Both the position numbers and the translations under genes were made by a program. The notes below the pieces were generated by a model that made no database searches, was not told the DNA's origin, and saw only the letters and a list, made by a program, of their open reading frames with translations. DNA of 64,000 nucleotides from Shinella zoogloeoides (GTDB taxonomy: Bacteria > Pseudomonadota > Alphaproteobacteria > Rhizobiales > Rhizobiaceae). This document shows positions 10,121-18,789 of the stretch, piece by piece; position 1 is the stretch's first letter; each line of letters starts with the position of its first letter. The stretch is taken from positions 62,001 to 126,000 of the forward strand of contig NZ_QNUJ01000011.1 of assembly GCF_003574625.1 (NCBI RefSeq). Direction: 5' to 3'.

Positions 10121-13100
10121 ATTGGAACTCGAAGATGTTGCGGAAGACGCCCGGCGCGATGATCGAGAGCGGGTTGATGATGAGGTTCGGTTTGTCGAAG
10201 GCGCCGGAGAGCTTGAAGGTAATGCCGATCAGGCCGCGGTCGTTGCCGTTGCCGAGGATGATGCCGATCAGCGGCAGTTCGGCGAACAGCCGGTTTAGGC
10301 CATAGGCCGGCATGAAGGTGCCGGTCATGTCGATCCGGCCGTTGGCGTCGCGCACGGTTCCCTGGAAGGTCGCGCCCACCGTTTCGCCGCGCACCACGCC
10401 GTTGTCGAGGGCGAGCGTACCGCCGCCGATCCGCACCTGCGCGAAGCCGCGCGAGAATTTCACCGCGCTGACGTCGATCTCGCGGCGCACGGCGTCGTTC
10501 AGGCTGCGGCCGTTCTCACCGGCCGGGGTGGAGACGAGCGAGCGCAGCCGCTCCTCGCCGACGAGCGCGAAATTGCGGATATCGACCGAGCCCGCCCAGC
10601 CGCCATTGGTCCGCTGGCTCAGCCGCACGTTCAAAAGACCGCCGCGCAGGTGGCCGTAGATATCTGCGAAGCGTGCGACCGCGCCGGCGTCGCCACTCGT
10701 CAACTGGATGATATCGATGGCGCCGTTATTGGCGAGCTTCACCACCACCGGTGCGCCGCTCTCCGTCACGGCGGAGAGATCGACCGCTGAAATGCGATCG
10801 CCCGCCGTCGCATAGCGGAAATTGACGCCGGAAAGGGTCTCACCATTGAAGCCCACCACCCGCGAGAGATTGGCCTCCACGCTGATATTCTGCTTGTCCC
10901 CGCCGTCGCTGCCACCACCCGGATTCTTCAGCCGCGCCAGCACCTGGCGCAGATCCGCGGCCTCGCCATCGGCACGCACCTGATAGCCGGACTTGGCGCG
11001 GTCGACCTTCAGGCTGAACCGATCGTCGGCGGACAGGCGGACAGTGGAGAAGTTCGCCGAATCCAGCGTCGTGCCGTGAAACGCGAGATCGCCCGAAACG
11101 CTGAAACCGTCGCCGGCAAAGCGGAAGCCGGAAATCCGCGTCACCTTGTCGTCTGTATTCGCGGTCAACGTCACCTTGCCGCCGATGCCTGCGCCCTTCG
11201 TCCACCCAAGCCAGGGAATGGAGATCGCGGCAGCGCCGACATCGGCCTCGACCTGGCGCGGACCGTCGCCCTCCTGCTCTAGCCGGACCGCGATATTGCC
11301 CTCGATCACGTCGTCGAGCCCCGGCAGCAGCTTGCGCCGTTCCTTGTTGCCGAGCGTTCCGGTCAGAACCGTCTTGCGCACGATGCCCGCCTTCTTGTCG
11401 ACCGGCTCGACCAGTTCGAGATTGAGCGGAACGCCGTCGATATCGGCTTTCGCATCGAGACTGGCCACCGTGGGATCGATGGCGAGCAGGCCATGCAGTC
11501 CCGTGACGTTGCGTCCGGCGATCGGCTTGCGCACGTCCACGTCGTCGAGGGTCAGGGCCGCGGTCCATTGCGGCGGCGGCGGATTGTGCGCGGAAACGAC
11601 CCCGAAATGCGCCTTCACCTTGGCCTTCACGTGACCGCTGAAATCCTCCGGCGCAAAACCGGTCGCCGGCAGCGCGCGGATCGGCTTGTAGGTAACGAGT
11701 TCGGCGATGGCGTCGGCATCGCCGGAAACGTCGATGTCCATGTCCGCCATCAGTGGCTTGGTGTAATTGTCCGGCAGCACGAAGGTGCCGCCGGTCAGCG
11801 CTACCGTGCGCCCCGAGGGGAAATAGGCCGTGCCGCCGGTAATGGAGATTTCCGTGCGCGGGCCGCGCAGGCGGAATTTGCCGGACGTATCGCGCAGCGG
11901 CGGAATATCGCCCGCGATATTCATGCGGGCGCCCTCGATGTCGAAATCGATCTTCAATTCGTTCGCGTCGAGATGCATCGGCACGCCCGGCTCGCGCGGG
12001 CGACCTTCGGCAAGATAGAACTCGATGCGGCCATTGGTAATGGTGCCGCCGTAGATGTTCTTCAGAACCCAGCTGCGCGCTATCTTGCCCATCCAGAAGG
12101 GCCAGAACTGCTTGACCGCCGCGGATTGAAGCTCGCTGGCGATCATCACGAAACTCACCTCCGGCTCGCGGTCGGAAAAGCGCATCGCGAGCGAGCCGGC
12201 GACATTGCCCTTGTCGCTCGAAACGGCCATCTCGTCGAACTGCAGCTTCCTGGCCGCCGGCAGATAAGCGCCGCTCACCTTGGCGTCGAAGCGGATCGGC
12301 GCCTCGCTGGAATCGACCGGACGGCTGATCGCATTGCTGAAGACGAGGTCGATGGCAAAGCCCTTGTCCGACTTGTCGGATACGCGGTCGAGATCGATCA
12401 GGCCACCCGTGAAGGGAAAGTGCGAGAGCCCGACGCCGGCATCCGACGAGGCGAGCTCAATGGCCCCCTTGTCGAAATTGTAGGTCGCCTGCACGGTGGA
12501 CGGCCGCAGCTCGGCGGCGACGCCGTCGCCGTAGATCGCGCCGGCGGCAAGCTTCACGCCCAGCGTCAGCTGCGGCTTTGCCTGTTCGCTCTCGCGGCGC
12601 GCGTGGATGGCAAGATCCACCGTCGTATCGAGGCCGGCATGCACCTCGCCGTCCGGGCTGTGGCTGAGGAAGAAGTCGCCGAGCGCAATATTGCGGATCG
12701 CCCCGTCGAGCCCCTGCACGGCCCCGTTGCCCGTCGCCGCCTTCAGGTCGATCTCCCCCTCCTTGCCCTGCAGCTCGAAGGCTCCCTCGATGGACATCAC
12801 GCCGGCATCGTCGCGAGAAAACCGCAGGCTGGCGACGGAAAGCACCACGGGCTTGCCGTTCGGCCCCGCGAAGGTCGCACCGAGTTCGGAAATGCTGACG
12901 GCCTGCATCGCGTTGACGTCGATCAGGCGATTGATGCCGTCCAGCCGCTCGAAGGTGGTCTTGAGATAGTCCGGCACATCGGAAATGCGCAGCGCGGCAA
13001 GGTCGAGCGGCTTGCTCTTCGGCAGGAGCGCCGCGTTGAACATCGCGCCGTCCACATCGAGGCGGGAGACCGCGACATGGCCCGTGGCAAGCGCCCAGGG

Positions 13101-13511
13101 ATCGAGCACGATGCCGACGGATTCGGTGGTCGCCAGCTCCTTGCCCGATTCGACCTCGATGATGCGCGCGTTCTCCGCCTTCAGCGCGAAGCCGTTGAGA
13201 CCCGCAAGCCGCACGACCGTATGATCGACAGAAGCCCGGTAGCGCGGCCCGAGCGCCTGATTGAGCGCCGTGACGGCGCGGGCATTCAGCGCATTGTCGA
13301 AAATTCCCATCTCGACGAGGCCGATGACGACCGCGCCGAGGAACAGCACGAGCGCGACGGCCGTCGCGGCGATGCGGCAGAGAATACCCGTACGGCTCGT
13401 CTCGACGGCATGCAGGAGGATGGGCTCATGCGCCTGCGCGGACGGCAATTCGTGCAGCGGAACAATGTCCTGCTTCCGGAACACGACTTTCTCGCCGCGG
13501 ATTTCTCCCAT
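10119..13511 (-). CDS. AsmA/YhdP-like DUF3971 envelope protein
   Basis: Very large (about 1130 residues) inner-membrane-anchored protein. One transmembrane helix near residues 45-65 is followed by a long beta-rich periplasmic region with repeated short sugar-coat-like strands, a DUF3971 core, and a C-terminal AsmA_2-like segment (GVVRGETVGATFQGTVRDANG, GTFMPAYGLNRL). The family (YhdP, TamB, AsmA) is thought to bridge the periplasm for phospholipid transport to the outer membrane. ATG at 13511 is preferred over the longer frame start at 13580: AAGGA lies upstream, though at long spacing (about 12 nt). The start is uncertain. Confidence 0.82.
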   Translation of the reverse strand: MGEIRGEKVVFRKQDIVPLHELPSAQAHEPILLHAVETSRTGILCRIAATAVALVLFLGAVVIGLVEMGIFDNALNARAVTALNQALGPRYRASVDHTVVRLAGLNGFALKAENARIIEVESGKELATTESVGIVLDPWALATGHVAVSRLDVDGAMFNAALLPKSKPLDLAALRISDVPDYLKTTFERLDGINRLIDVNAMQAVSISELGATFAGPNGKPVVLSVASLRFSRDDAGVMSIEGAFELQGKEGEIDLKAATGNGAVQGLDGAIRNIALGDFFLSHSPDGEVHAGLDTTVDLAIHARRESEQAKPQLTLGVKLAAGAIYGDGVAAELRPSTVQATYNFDKGAIELASSDAGVGLSHFPFTGGLIDLDRVSDKSDKGFAIDLVFSNAISRPVDSSEAPIRFDAKVSGAYLPAARKLQFDEMAVSSDKGNVAGSLAMRFSDREPEVSFVMIASELQSAAVKQFWPFWMGKIARSWVLKNIYGGTITNGRIEFYLAEGRPREPGVPMHLDANELKIDFDIEGARMNIAGDIPPLRDTSGKFRLRGPRTEISITGGTAYFPSGRTVALTGGTFVLPDNYTKPLMADMDIDVSGDADAIAELVTYKPIRALPATGFAPEDFSGHVKAKVKAHFGVVSAHNPPPPQWTAALTLDDVDVRKPIAGRNVTGLHGLLAIDPTVASLDAKADIDGVPLNLELVEPVDKKAGIVRKTVLTGTLGNKERRKLLPGLDDVIEGNIAVRLEQEGDGPRQVEADVGAAAISIPWLGWTKGAGIGGKVTLTANTDDKVTRISGFRFAGDGFSVSGDLAFHGTTLDSANFSTVRLSADDRFSLKVDRAKSGYQVRADGEAADLRQVLARLKNPGGGSDGGDKQNISVEANLSRVVGFNGETLSGVNFRYATAGDRISAVDLSAVTESGAPVVVKLANNGAIDIIQLTSGDAGAVARFADIYGHLRGGLLNVRLSQRTNGGWAGSVDIRNFALVGEERLRSLVSTPAGENGRSLNDAVRREIDVSAVKFSRGFAQVRIGGGTLALDNGVVRGETVGATFQGTVRDANGRIDMTGTFMPAYGLNRLFAELPLIGIILGNGNDRGLIGITFKLSGAFDKPNLIINPLSIIAPGVFRNIFEFQ

Positions 13512-13661
13512 CTCGCGTCTGTTTCCTTTGCCCCTCTGCGCCGCGTTATCCCATGGAATTGCCGCGCATCGCCCGCTCACCGCTGGACGATTCTGCCTGT
13601 CACTATATATGCGGGAAGCCGTGTCCCTGACTCAAAAAGCCGGCCAAAGAAAGGAAATCCC

Positions 13662-14129
13662 ATGGCAGAACTGGTCCGAGGCGCCGACGCGCCGGATTTC
13701 ACCCTTCCGCGCGACGGTGGCGGCGCAATCTCGCTTTCCGAATTCCGCGGCCGCCCGGTCGTGCTGTTCTTCTATCCGAAGGACGACACGGAAGGCTGCA
13801 CGATGGAAGCGAAGGATTTCACCGCCGCAAAAGCCGATTTCGATGCGGCGGGCGTCGCGCTCATCGGCCTTTCGCCCGATCCGGTGAAGAAGCACGACCG
13901 GTTCGTTCAGAAGCACGCCCTCGCCGTGCCGCTCGCCTCCGACGAGAGCCATGAGACGCTGGAGGCCTACGGCGTGTGGAAGGAAAAGAGCATGTATGGC
14001 CGCACCTATATGGGCGTCGAGCGCACGACGGTGCTCGTCGATGCCGACGGCAGGATCGCGGAGATCTGGTCGAAGGTGAAGGTCAAGGGCCATGTCGAGG
14101 CCGTGCTCGACGCTGCCAGAAAACTTTAA
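13662..14129 (+). CDS. bcp: Bcp/PrxQ-type thioredoxin-dependent peroxiredoxin (1-Cys)
   Basis: 155-residue peroxiredoxin reducing H2O2 and alkyl hydroperoxides. The peroxidatic cysteine is C46 in TEGCTMEAKDF. It is the only cysteine in the protein: the resolving Cys found five residues later in E. coli Bcp is Lys here, so it should act by a 1-Cys mechanism needing an external thiol. ATG at 13662 has a clear AAGGA 6 nt upstream. A much longer frame running from 11493 is an antisense shadow of the AsmA-like gene. Followed after 22 nt by the DUF455 gene, probably an operon. Confidence 0.94.
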   Translation: MAELVRGADAPDFTLPRDGGGAISLSEFRGRPVVLFFYPKDDTEGCTMEAKDFTAAKADFDAAGVALIGLSPDPVKKHDRFVQKHALAVPLASDESHETLEAYGVWKEKSMYGRTYMGVERTTVLVDADGRIAEIWSKVKVKGHVEAVLDAARKL

Positions 14130-14151
14130 GAACCGGAAACAGGGCGCTGGA

Positions 14152-14979
14152 ATGACAGACCTTCCGTATATCGAGAGCCTGCGTGGCGGGGCGACGGCGG
14201 CAATCCTTGCGGCCGACCTCGACCTGAAGACGGCGCTGTCGCAGGAGACCGCCCGGCGCTGGTTCGCCCGCACGCTTTCGATGCGCTCGCCGCGCGATCC
14301 TGCGCTGCCGCTCCGGCCGGGCCGCCCGGCAAAGCCGGCGCTCATTCCGCCCAAACATATGGAGAAGCGCTCGCTGCACACGCTGAAAGGCCGCATCGCC
14401 CTTCTCCATGCCCTCGCCCATATCGAGCTCAACGCCGTGGACCTCGCGCTCGACATCGTCGCCCGCTTCACGACGGAGCGGGTTCCGCATTCCTTCTTCG
14501 ACGGCTGGATGCAAGTTGCGTTCGAGGAGGCCAAGCACTTCCGGCTCGTGCGCGATCGCCTGCGCGAGCTCGGCGCGGACTATGGCGACCTGCCGGCGCA
14601 TGACGGGCTCTGGCAGGCCGCGCACGACACGCGCAACGATCTGACGGCCCGCCTTGCCGTGGTGCCGCTCATTCTGGAGGCGCGCGGCCTCGACGTGACG
14701 CCGACCCTGCAGGCGAAGATGCGCGAGACGGGCGACCACGCCAGCGCCGACATCCTCGACATCATCTACAACGATGAGAAAGGCCATGTGGCCGTCGGGG
14801 CCAAATGGTTCCGCTTCCTCTGCGCCCGCGAGAAGAAGGACCCGGCCGCCGCCTTCAAGGAGCTTGTCCGCCTGAATTTCCGCAGCCCCCTGAAGCCGCC
14901 CTTCAACGATATAGCCCGCGCCGAGGCGGGATTGACGCCGTCCTTCTACCGGGCGCTCGTTTCCGTCAGCCAAAGCTGA
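14152..14979 (+). CDS. DUF455 ferritin-like domain protein
   Basis: 275-residue helical protein of the DUF455 (COG2833) family, ferritin-like superfamily. Putative metal-site residues occur in HIELNAVDLALD, VAFEEAKHF and DIIYNDEKGHV, the spaced Glu/His pattern of a di-iron four-helix bundle. Function is unknown; some databases carry a misleading rhamnosyltransferase label. ATG at 14152 lies 22 nt after bcp, and the pairing with a peroxiredoxin is compatible with an iron/oxidative-stress role (inference). Confidence 0.85.
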   Translation: MTDLPYIESLRGGATAAILAADLDLKTALSQETARRWFARTLSMRSPRDPALPLRPGRPAKPALIPPKHMEKRSLHTLKGRIALLHALAHIELNAVDLALDIVARFTTERVPHSFFDGWMQVAFEEAKHFRLVRDRLRELGADYGDLPAHDGLWQAAHDTRNDLTARLAVVPLILEARGLDVTPTLQAKMRETGDHASADILDIIYNDEKGHVAVGAKWFRFLCAREKKDPAAAFKELVRLNFRSPLKPPFNDIARAEAGLTPSFYRALVSVSQS

Positions 14980-15077
14980 TATTCCGGGCGGAAAAGCCGT
15001 CCTGGAAAGGCTTTATTAACCCTAACAATGTGTAATTCCCCGCACGAGAACCATGAGAATCGGCCGGGGAGTTTTAG

Positions 15078-16358
15078 GTGGCGGAGCGTCCTGAAAACCG
15101 TGTCTTTGGAAAACGCGCGCAGCAGCATGTCGTGATCCTGGCGAGCGGCGACAAGATCCGCCACATGACCATCCGCCCCTGGATGGCCGCCGTGACGCTC
15201 TGTTTTGCCGGCATGTTCACCGTCGGCTATCTCGCCGCCACCTCCTATCTCGTCCTGCGCGACGACCTGATCGGCGCCACCATGGCGCGCCAGGCCCGCA
15301 TGCAGCACGACTACGAGGACCGCATTTCCGCCCTCCGCGCCCAGGTAGACCGCGTCACCAGCCGCCAGCTCCTCGATCAGCAAGTGGTGGAGGAGAAGGT
15401 CGAGAAGCTGATGCAGCAGCAGCTCGCGCTGTCCGAGCGCCACGGCAAGCTCGACGCCCTGCTGAGCCGCGCCGAAAGCAGCGGCGTCGATGGCGGCGAA
15501 ACGGTGCCCCTACCCGGCGAGAAGCCGATGACGGACGGACGCCGCGCCGATGCGGCCGGCGCGATCGAGGCCATCATGGGCATTACGCCGCAGAAGACGA
15601 CGCAGCTCGCCTATGCTTCCACGGGCGAATCGGTCGCCGACCACGCCGACCGCATGTTCTCGAAGGTCACGCTGTCGCTGAAGGATCTCGAGCACGAGCA
15701 GCTCGGTCGCATCCAGTCGCTCACGGCCGGCGCCTCGGAAACGGCTGACGCCATCCAGAAGATCCTGCGCCGCACCGGCTTCGACATCGCCGAAGGCATC
15801 CCGACGGATACATCCGCCGACACGGCCATCGGCGGCCCCTTCGTCGAGCCGATGAGCCCGGGCGATGCCTTCGAGGAATCGATCAGCGACCTCGATACCG
15901 CGCTGGACCGGCTCGACGCCGCCCGCCGCACGGCGCGCAAACTGCCCTTCGGCAATCCCGCGCCCGGCAGCAACATCACCAGCCGCTTCGGCAACCGTAC
16001 CGATCCGTTCCTCGGCCGCCTCGCCCTTCATGCCGGGATAGACTTCCGCGCCGCGACGGGCACCGAGGTCCATTGCACCGGCGCCGGCACGGTCACGGTG
16101 GCCGGCCGCACGGGCGGCTACGGCAACATGGTGGAGATCGACCACGGCAATGGCCTGACGACCCGCTACGCGCACCTTTCCCGCGTGCTCGTCAAGATCG
16201 GCGACCATGTGGAAGCCTCCGATCCGGTCGGCCTTTCCGGCACGACGGGCCGCTCCACGGGCCCGCATGTACACTACGAAGTGCGCCGCAACGGCAAGGC
16301 CGTCGACCCGATGCGCTTCCTCACCGCAGGCATGAAGCTGACGACCTATATGGATTGA
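15078..16358 (+). CDS. M23 (LytM-type) peptidoglycan metallopeptidase
   Basis: 426-residue membrane-anchored cell-wall enzyme. Layout: cytoplasmic N-terminus, one TM helix near residues 35-55, a coiled-coil stretch around 70-140, a linker, and a C-terminal LytM domain from about 295. Zinc ligands are visible as HAGIDF and HVHYE, with SRFGNRTDPF before them, so the site looks intact. Start is GTG at 15078 with GGGGAG upstream. May cleave crosslinks or act as an amidase activator. Confidence 0.9.
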   Translation: MAERPENRVFGKRAQQHVVILASGDKIRHMTIRPWMAAVTLCFAGMFTVGYLAATSYLVLRDDLIGATMARQARMQHDYEDRISALRAQVDRVTSRQLLDQQVVEEKVEKLMQQQLALSERHGKLDALLSRAESSGVDGGETVPLPGEKPMTDGRRADAAGAIEAIMGITPQKTTQLAYASTGESVADHADRMFSKVTLSLKDLEHEQLGRIQSLTAGASETADAIQKILRRTGFDIAEGIPTDTSADTAIGGPFVEPMSPGDAFEESISDLDTALDRLDAARRTARKLPFGNPAPGSNITSRFGNRTDPFLGRLALHAGIDFRAATGTEVHCTGAGTVTVAGRTGGYGNMVEIDHGNGLTTRYAHLSRVLVKIGDHVEASDPVGLSGTTGRSTGPHVHYEVRRNGKAVDPMRFLTAGMKLTTYMD

Positions 16359-16447
16359 CGTAGCGCAAGCCCGGGCGCTTCGGTATGACAAAATTGTCTG
16401 CCATCGGCTTCAAATCACTCGCGGATTTACCAAATTCGCTGATTTCC

Positions 16448-16476
16448 TTGACTTTCCGGCACTTTCGGCATATGTG
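16448..16476 (+). promoter_or_regulatory. Promoter of the DEAD-box helicase gene
   Basis: TTGACT (16448-16453), a 17-nt spacer and TATGTG (16471-16476). A start near 16483 would put the in-frame GTG at 16474 upstream of the transcript, which supports translation from TTG at 16552. Confidence 0.5.
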
Positions 16477-16551
16477 CGCTGCATCCTTGCGGCTATTGCG
16501 CCGCTGAAACCCATAGCGTTCGCAAGAACCGGAACGGAAACTGTTTTCCCT

Positions 16552-18051
16552 TTGACCACTTTTGCTGATCTTGGCCTGAGCCCGAAAGTCCTGTCCGCCG
16601 TCACGGATGCGGGATATACGATCCCGACTCCCATCCAGGCCGGCGCCATCCCGCCGGCGCTCGCGCGGCGCGACATTCTCGGCATTGCCCAGACGGGCAC
16701 CGGCAAGACCGCCTCCTTCGTCCTTCCGATGCTGACGCTGCTCGAAAAGGGCCGCGCCCGTGCCCGCATGCCGCGCACGCTCATCCTCGAGCCGACGCGC
16801 GAGCTTGCCGCGCAGGTCGCGGAGAACTTCGAAAAGTACGGCAAGAATCACAAGCTCAACGTGGCACTGCTCATCGGCGGCGTCTCCTTCGACGAGCAGG
16901 ACCGCAAGCTGGAGCGCGGCGCGGACGTCCTGATCTGCACCCCCGGCCGCCTGCTCGACCATACCGAGCGCGGCAAGCTGCTGATGACCGGCGTGGAAAT
17001 CCTCGTCATCGACGAAGCCGACCGCATGCTCGACATGGGCTTCATCCCGGATATCGAGCGCATCGCCAAGCTCATCCCCTTCACCCGCCAGACCCTCTTC
17101 TTCTCGGCCACCATGCCGCCGGAAATCCAGAAGCTGGCCGACCGCTTCCTGCAGAACCCGGAGCGGATCGAGGTGGCGCCGCCCTCCTCCACCGCCAAGA
17201 CCGTGACGCAGCGCCTCGTCGCCACGCACGGCAAGGACTACGAGAAGCGCGCGACGCTGCGCGACCTCATCCGCGCGCAGGACGACCTGAAGAACGCCAT
17301 CATCTTCTGCAACCGCAAGGTCGACGTCGCCGATCTCTTCCGCTCGCTCGACCGCCACGGCTTCTCCGTCGGCGCGCTGCATGGCGACATGGACCAGCGG
17401 GCCCGCACGACGATGCTGGCCAACTTCAAGGAAAACAAGCTCACGCTCCTCGTGGCATCCGACGTCGCCGCCCGCGGCCTCGACATTCCGGACGTGAGCC
17501 ACGTCTTCAACTTCGACGTCCCGATCCATGCCGAGGACTATGTCCACCGCATCGGCCGCACCGGCCGTGCCGGCCGCTCGGGCGCCGCCTTCACCCTGGT
17601 ATCCAAGCGCGACGGAAAATTCGTCGATGCCATCGAGAAGCTGATCGATCAGAAGGTCGAATGGCTGAACGGCGGCATCGAGGACCTGCCGCAGCAGGCC
17701 GAGAGCGAAGAGCGCGAACGCCCCCGCGGCGGCCGCGATCGCGGCGGTCGTGACCGCGACCGTGATCGTTCCCGCGGTCGCAAGGGCGAAAGCCGTGCGG
17801 CGGAAACCCGCATCGAGACCAGCGAGACCGAAGAGAAGGTGGAAGCCGTGAAAGCTGAACGCAAGGCGGAAGGGCGGCCGCAGAATTCCGCCCGCAATCC
17901 GCGGTCCGCAAACCACGCCGCGCCGCGTCCGGCCAACGACGACAGCCGCGATCGCCGCAACCGCTATCGCCGCGACGAGGATGACGGCCCGACGCCGCTC
18001 GGCTTCGGCGACGAGGTTCCGGCCTTCATGCTGATCGCCGGCAAGGCCTGA
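16552..18051 (+). CDS. DEAD-box ATP-dependent RNA helicase (RhlE-like)
   Basis: About 499 residues; unwinds structured RNA in the cytoplasm. It has a Q motif (FADLGLSPKVLSAV...PTPIQ), Walker A AQTGTGKT, PTRELA, DEAD as VIDEADRMLDMGF, SAT in FFSATMPPE, and HRIGRTGRAGR. The C-terminal 120 residues are Arg/Gly/Asp-rich (RGGRDRGGRDRDRDRSRG), a typical disordered RNA-binding tail. Start taken as TTG at 16552 because homology begins there and the promoter overlaps the earlier GTG at 16474; no strong ribosome site, so the start is uncertain. Confidence 0.92.
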   Translation: MTTFADLGLSPKVLSAVTDAGYTIPTPIQAGAIPPALARRDILGIAQTGTGKTASFVLPMLTLLEKGRARARMPRTLILEPTRELAAQVAENFEKYGKNHKLNVALLIGGVSFDEQDRKLERGADVLICTPGRLLDHTERGKLLMTGVEILVIDEADRMLDMGFIPDIERIAKLIPFTRQTLFFSATMPPEIQKLADRFLQNPERIEVAPPSSTAKTVTQRLVATHGKDYEKRATLRDLIRAQDDLKNAIIFCNRKVDVADLFRSLDRHGFSVGALHGDMDQRARTTMLANFKENKLTLLVASDVAARGLDIPDVSHVFNFDVPIHAEDYVHRIGRTGRAGRSGAAFTLVSKRDGKFVDAIEKLIDQKVEWLNGGIEDLPQQAESEERERPRGGRDRGGRDRDRDRSRGRKGESRAAETRIETSETEEKVEAVKAERKAEGRPQNSARNPRSANHAAPRPANDDSRDRRNRYRRDEDDGPTPLGFGDEVPAFMLIAGKA

Positions 18052-18059
18052 TCCGATCC

Positions 18060-18497
18060 ATGTCCATTCCAGGCATCGACATGCCGGGCCTCGGTTGTGG
18101 CCTGGCTGTTTTGCGTGAGGGCAAGCTTTTGCTCTATCGCCGCCTGCGTGCGCCGGAAGCCGGCTCGTGGAACATCGTCGGGGGCAAGGTCGACCACATG
18201 GAGCGCGCCGTCGACAGCGCCCGCCGCGAGGCCGAGGAGGAATCCGGCCTTTCCATCGGCGCCGTCGAGTTCCTCTGCCTTTCCGAGCAGATCATCGCGG
18301 ACGAGCGCCAGCACTGGGTTTCGCTCATCTATGTGACCGAGGATTTCGCGGGCGAGGCGCGCGTCATGGAGCCGGAGAAGCTTCCGGAATTCGGCTGGTT
18401 CCCGCTGGATGCCCTGCCCTCGCCGCTCTCGCGCTTCGCCGCCGATGCCGTCAAGGCGCTCGGCGCGCGTCATTTCGCCCGCAACGCCGCTTCGTAG
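18060..18497 (+). CDS. Nudix hydrolase
   Basis: 145-residue Nudix-fold pyrophosphohydrolase. The Nudix box is complete: G, five residues, E, seven residues, REAEEESGL, beginning at GKVDHMERAVD near residue 42. The substrate cannot be told from sequence; GSWNIVGGKVDHME is MutT-like. It starts 8 nt after the helicase stop, so probably the same transcript. Its 3' end overlaps the convergent TfoX-domain gene by 28 nt. Confidence 0.88.
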   Translation: MSIPGIDMPGLGCGLAVLREGKLLLYRRLRAPEAGSWNIVGGKVDHMERAVDSARREAEEESGLSIGAVEFLCLSEQIIADERQHWVSLIYVTEDFAGEARVMEPEKLPEFGWFPLDALPSPLSRFAADAVKALGARHFARNAAS

Positions 18498-18787
18498 GCC
18501 CGGCGCACCCAGATGGCCATCTCGTCCGGGTCGTCGAGGGCCTCGTCCGGGATCGACCAGTAGGGCATCTTCACCGGCTTGCCGCTCCTGCCCTCGTAGG
18601 ACCATTGTCGGCTGCCGGCGGCTTCGAAATCCGGCCCACTTTCCGCGTCCGCCTTCAGCAGGATCTCGCCATCCACCTCCAGCGCCAGGATGCGCCCCGC
18701 ATGGTAGATGCCCTTGCCGCCGAACATGCGCCGGATCGTCACCGGCCCGAGCGCCTGGAACATTTCCTCGATCTCATCCCGATCCAT
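18470..18787 (-). CDS. TfoX N-terminal domain protein
   Basis: 105 residues, a stand-alone TfoX_N domain (RRMFGGKGIYHAGRI...LKAD). Such short proteins are common in alphaproteobacteria and are not shown to control competence. It lies 2 nt after the molybdopterin-binding fusion gene at the end of the Mo-hydroxylase maturation operon and overlaps the Nudix gene tail to tail by 28 nt. Confidence 0.82.
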   Translation of the reverse strand: MDRDEIEEMFQALGPVTIRRMFGGKGIYHAGRILALEVDGEILLKADAESGPDFEAAGSRQWSYEGRSGKPVKMPYWSIPDEALDDPDEMAIWVRRAYEAALRAK

Positions 18788-18789
18788 CG

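Noticed and set aside
16474-16551. GTG at 16474 as helicase start
   Set aside because: It overlaps the -10 of the only good promoter and the added 26 residues do not resemble the DEAD-box N-terminus.
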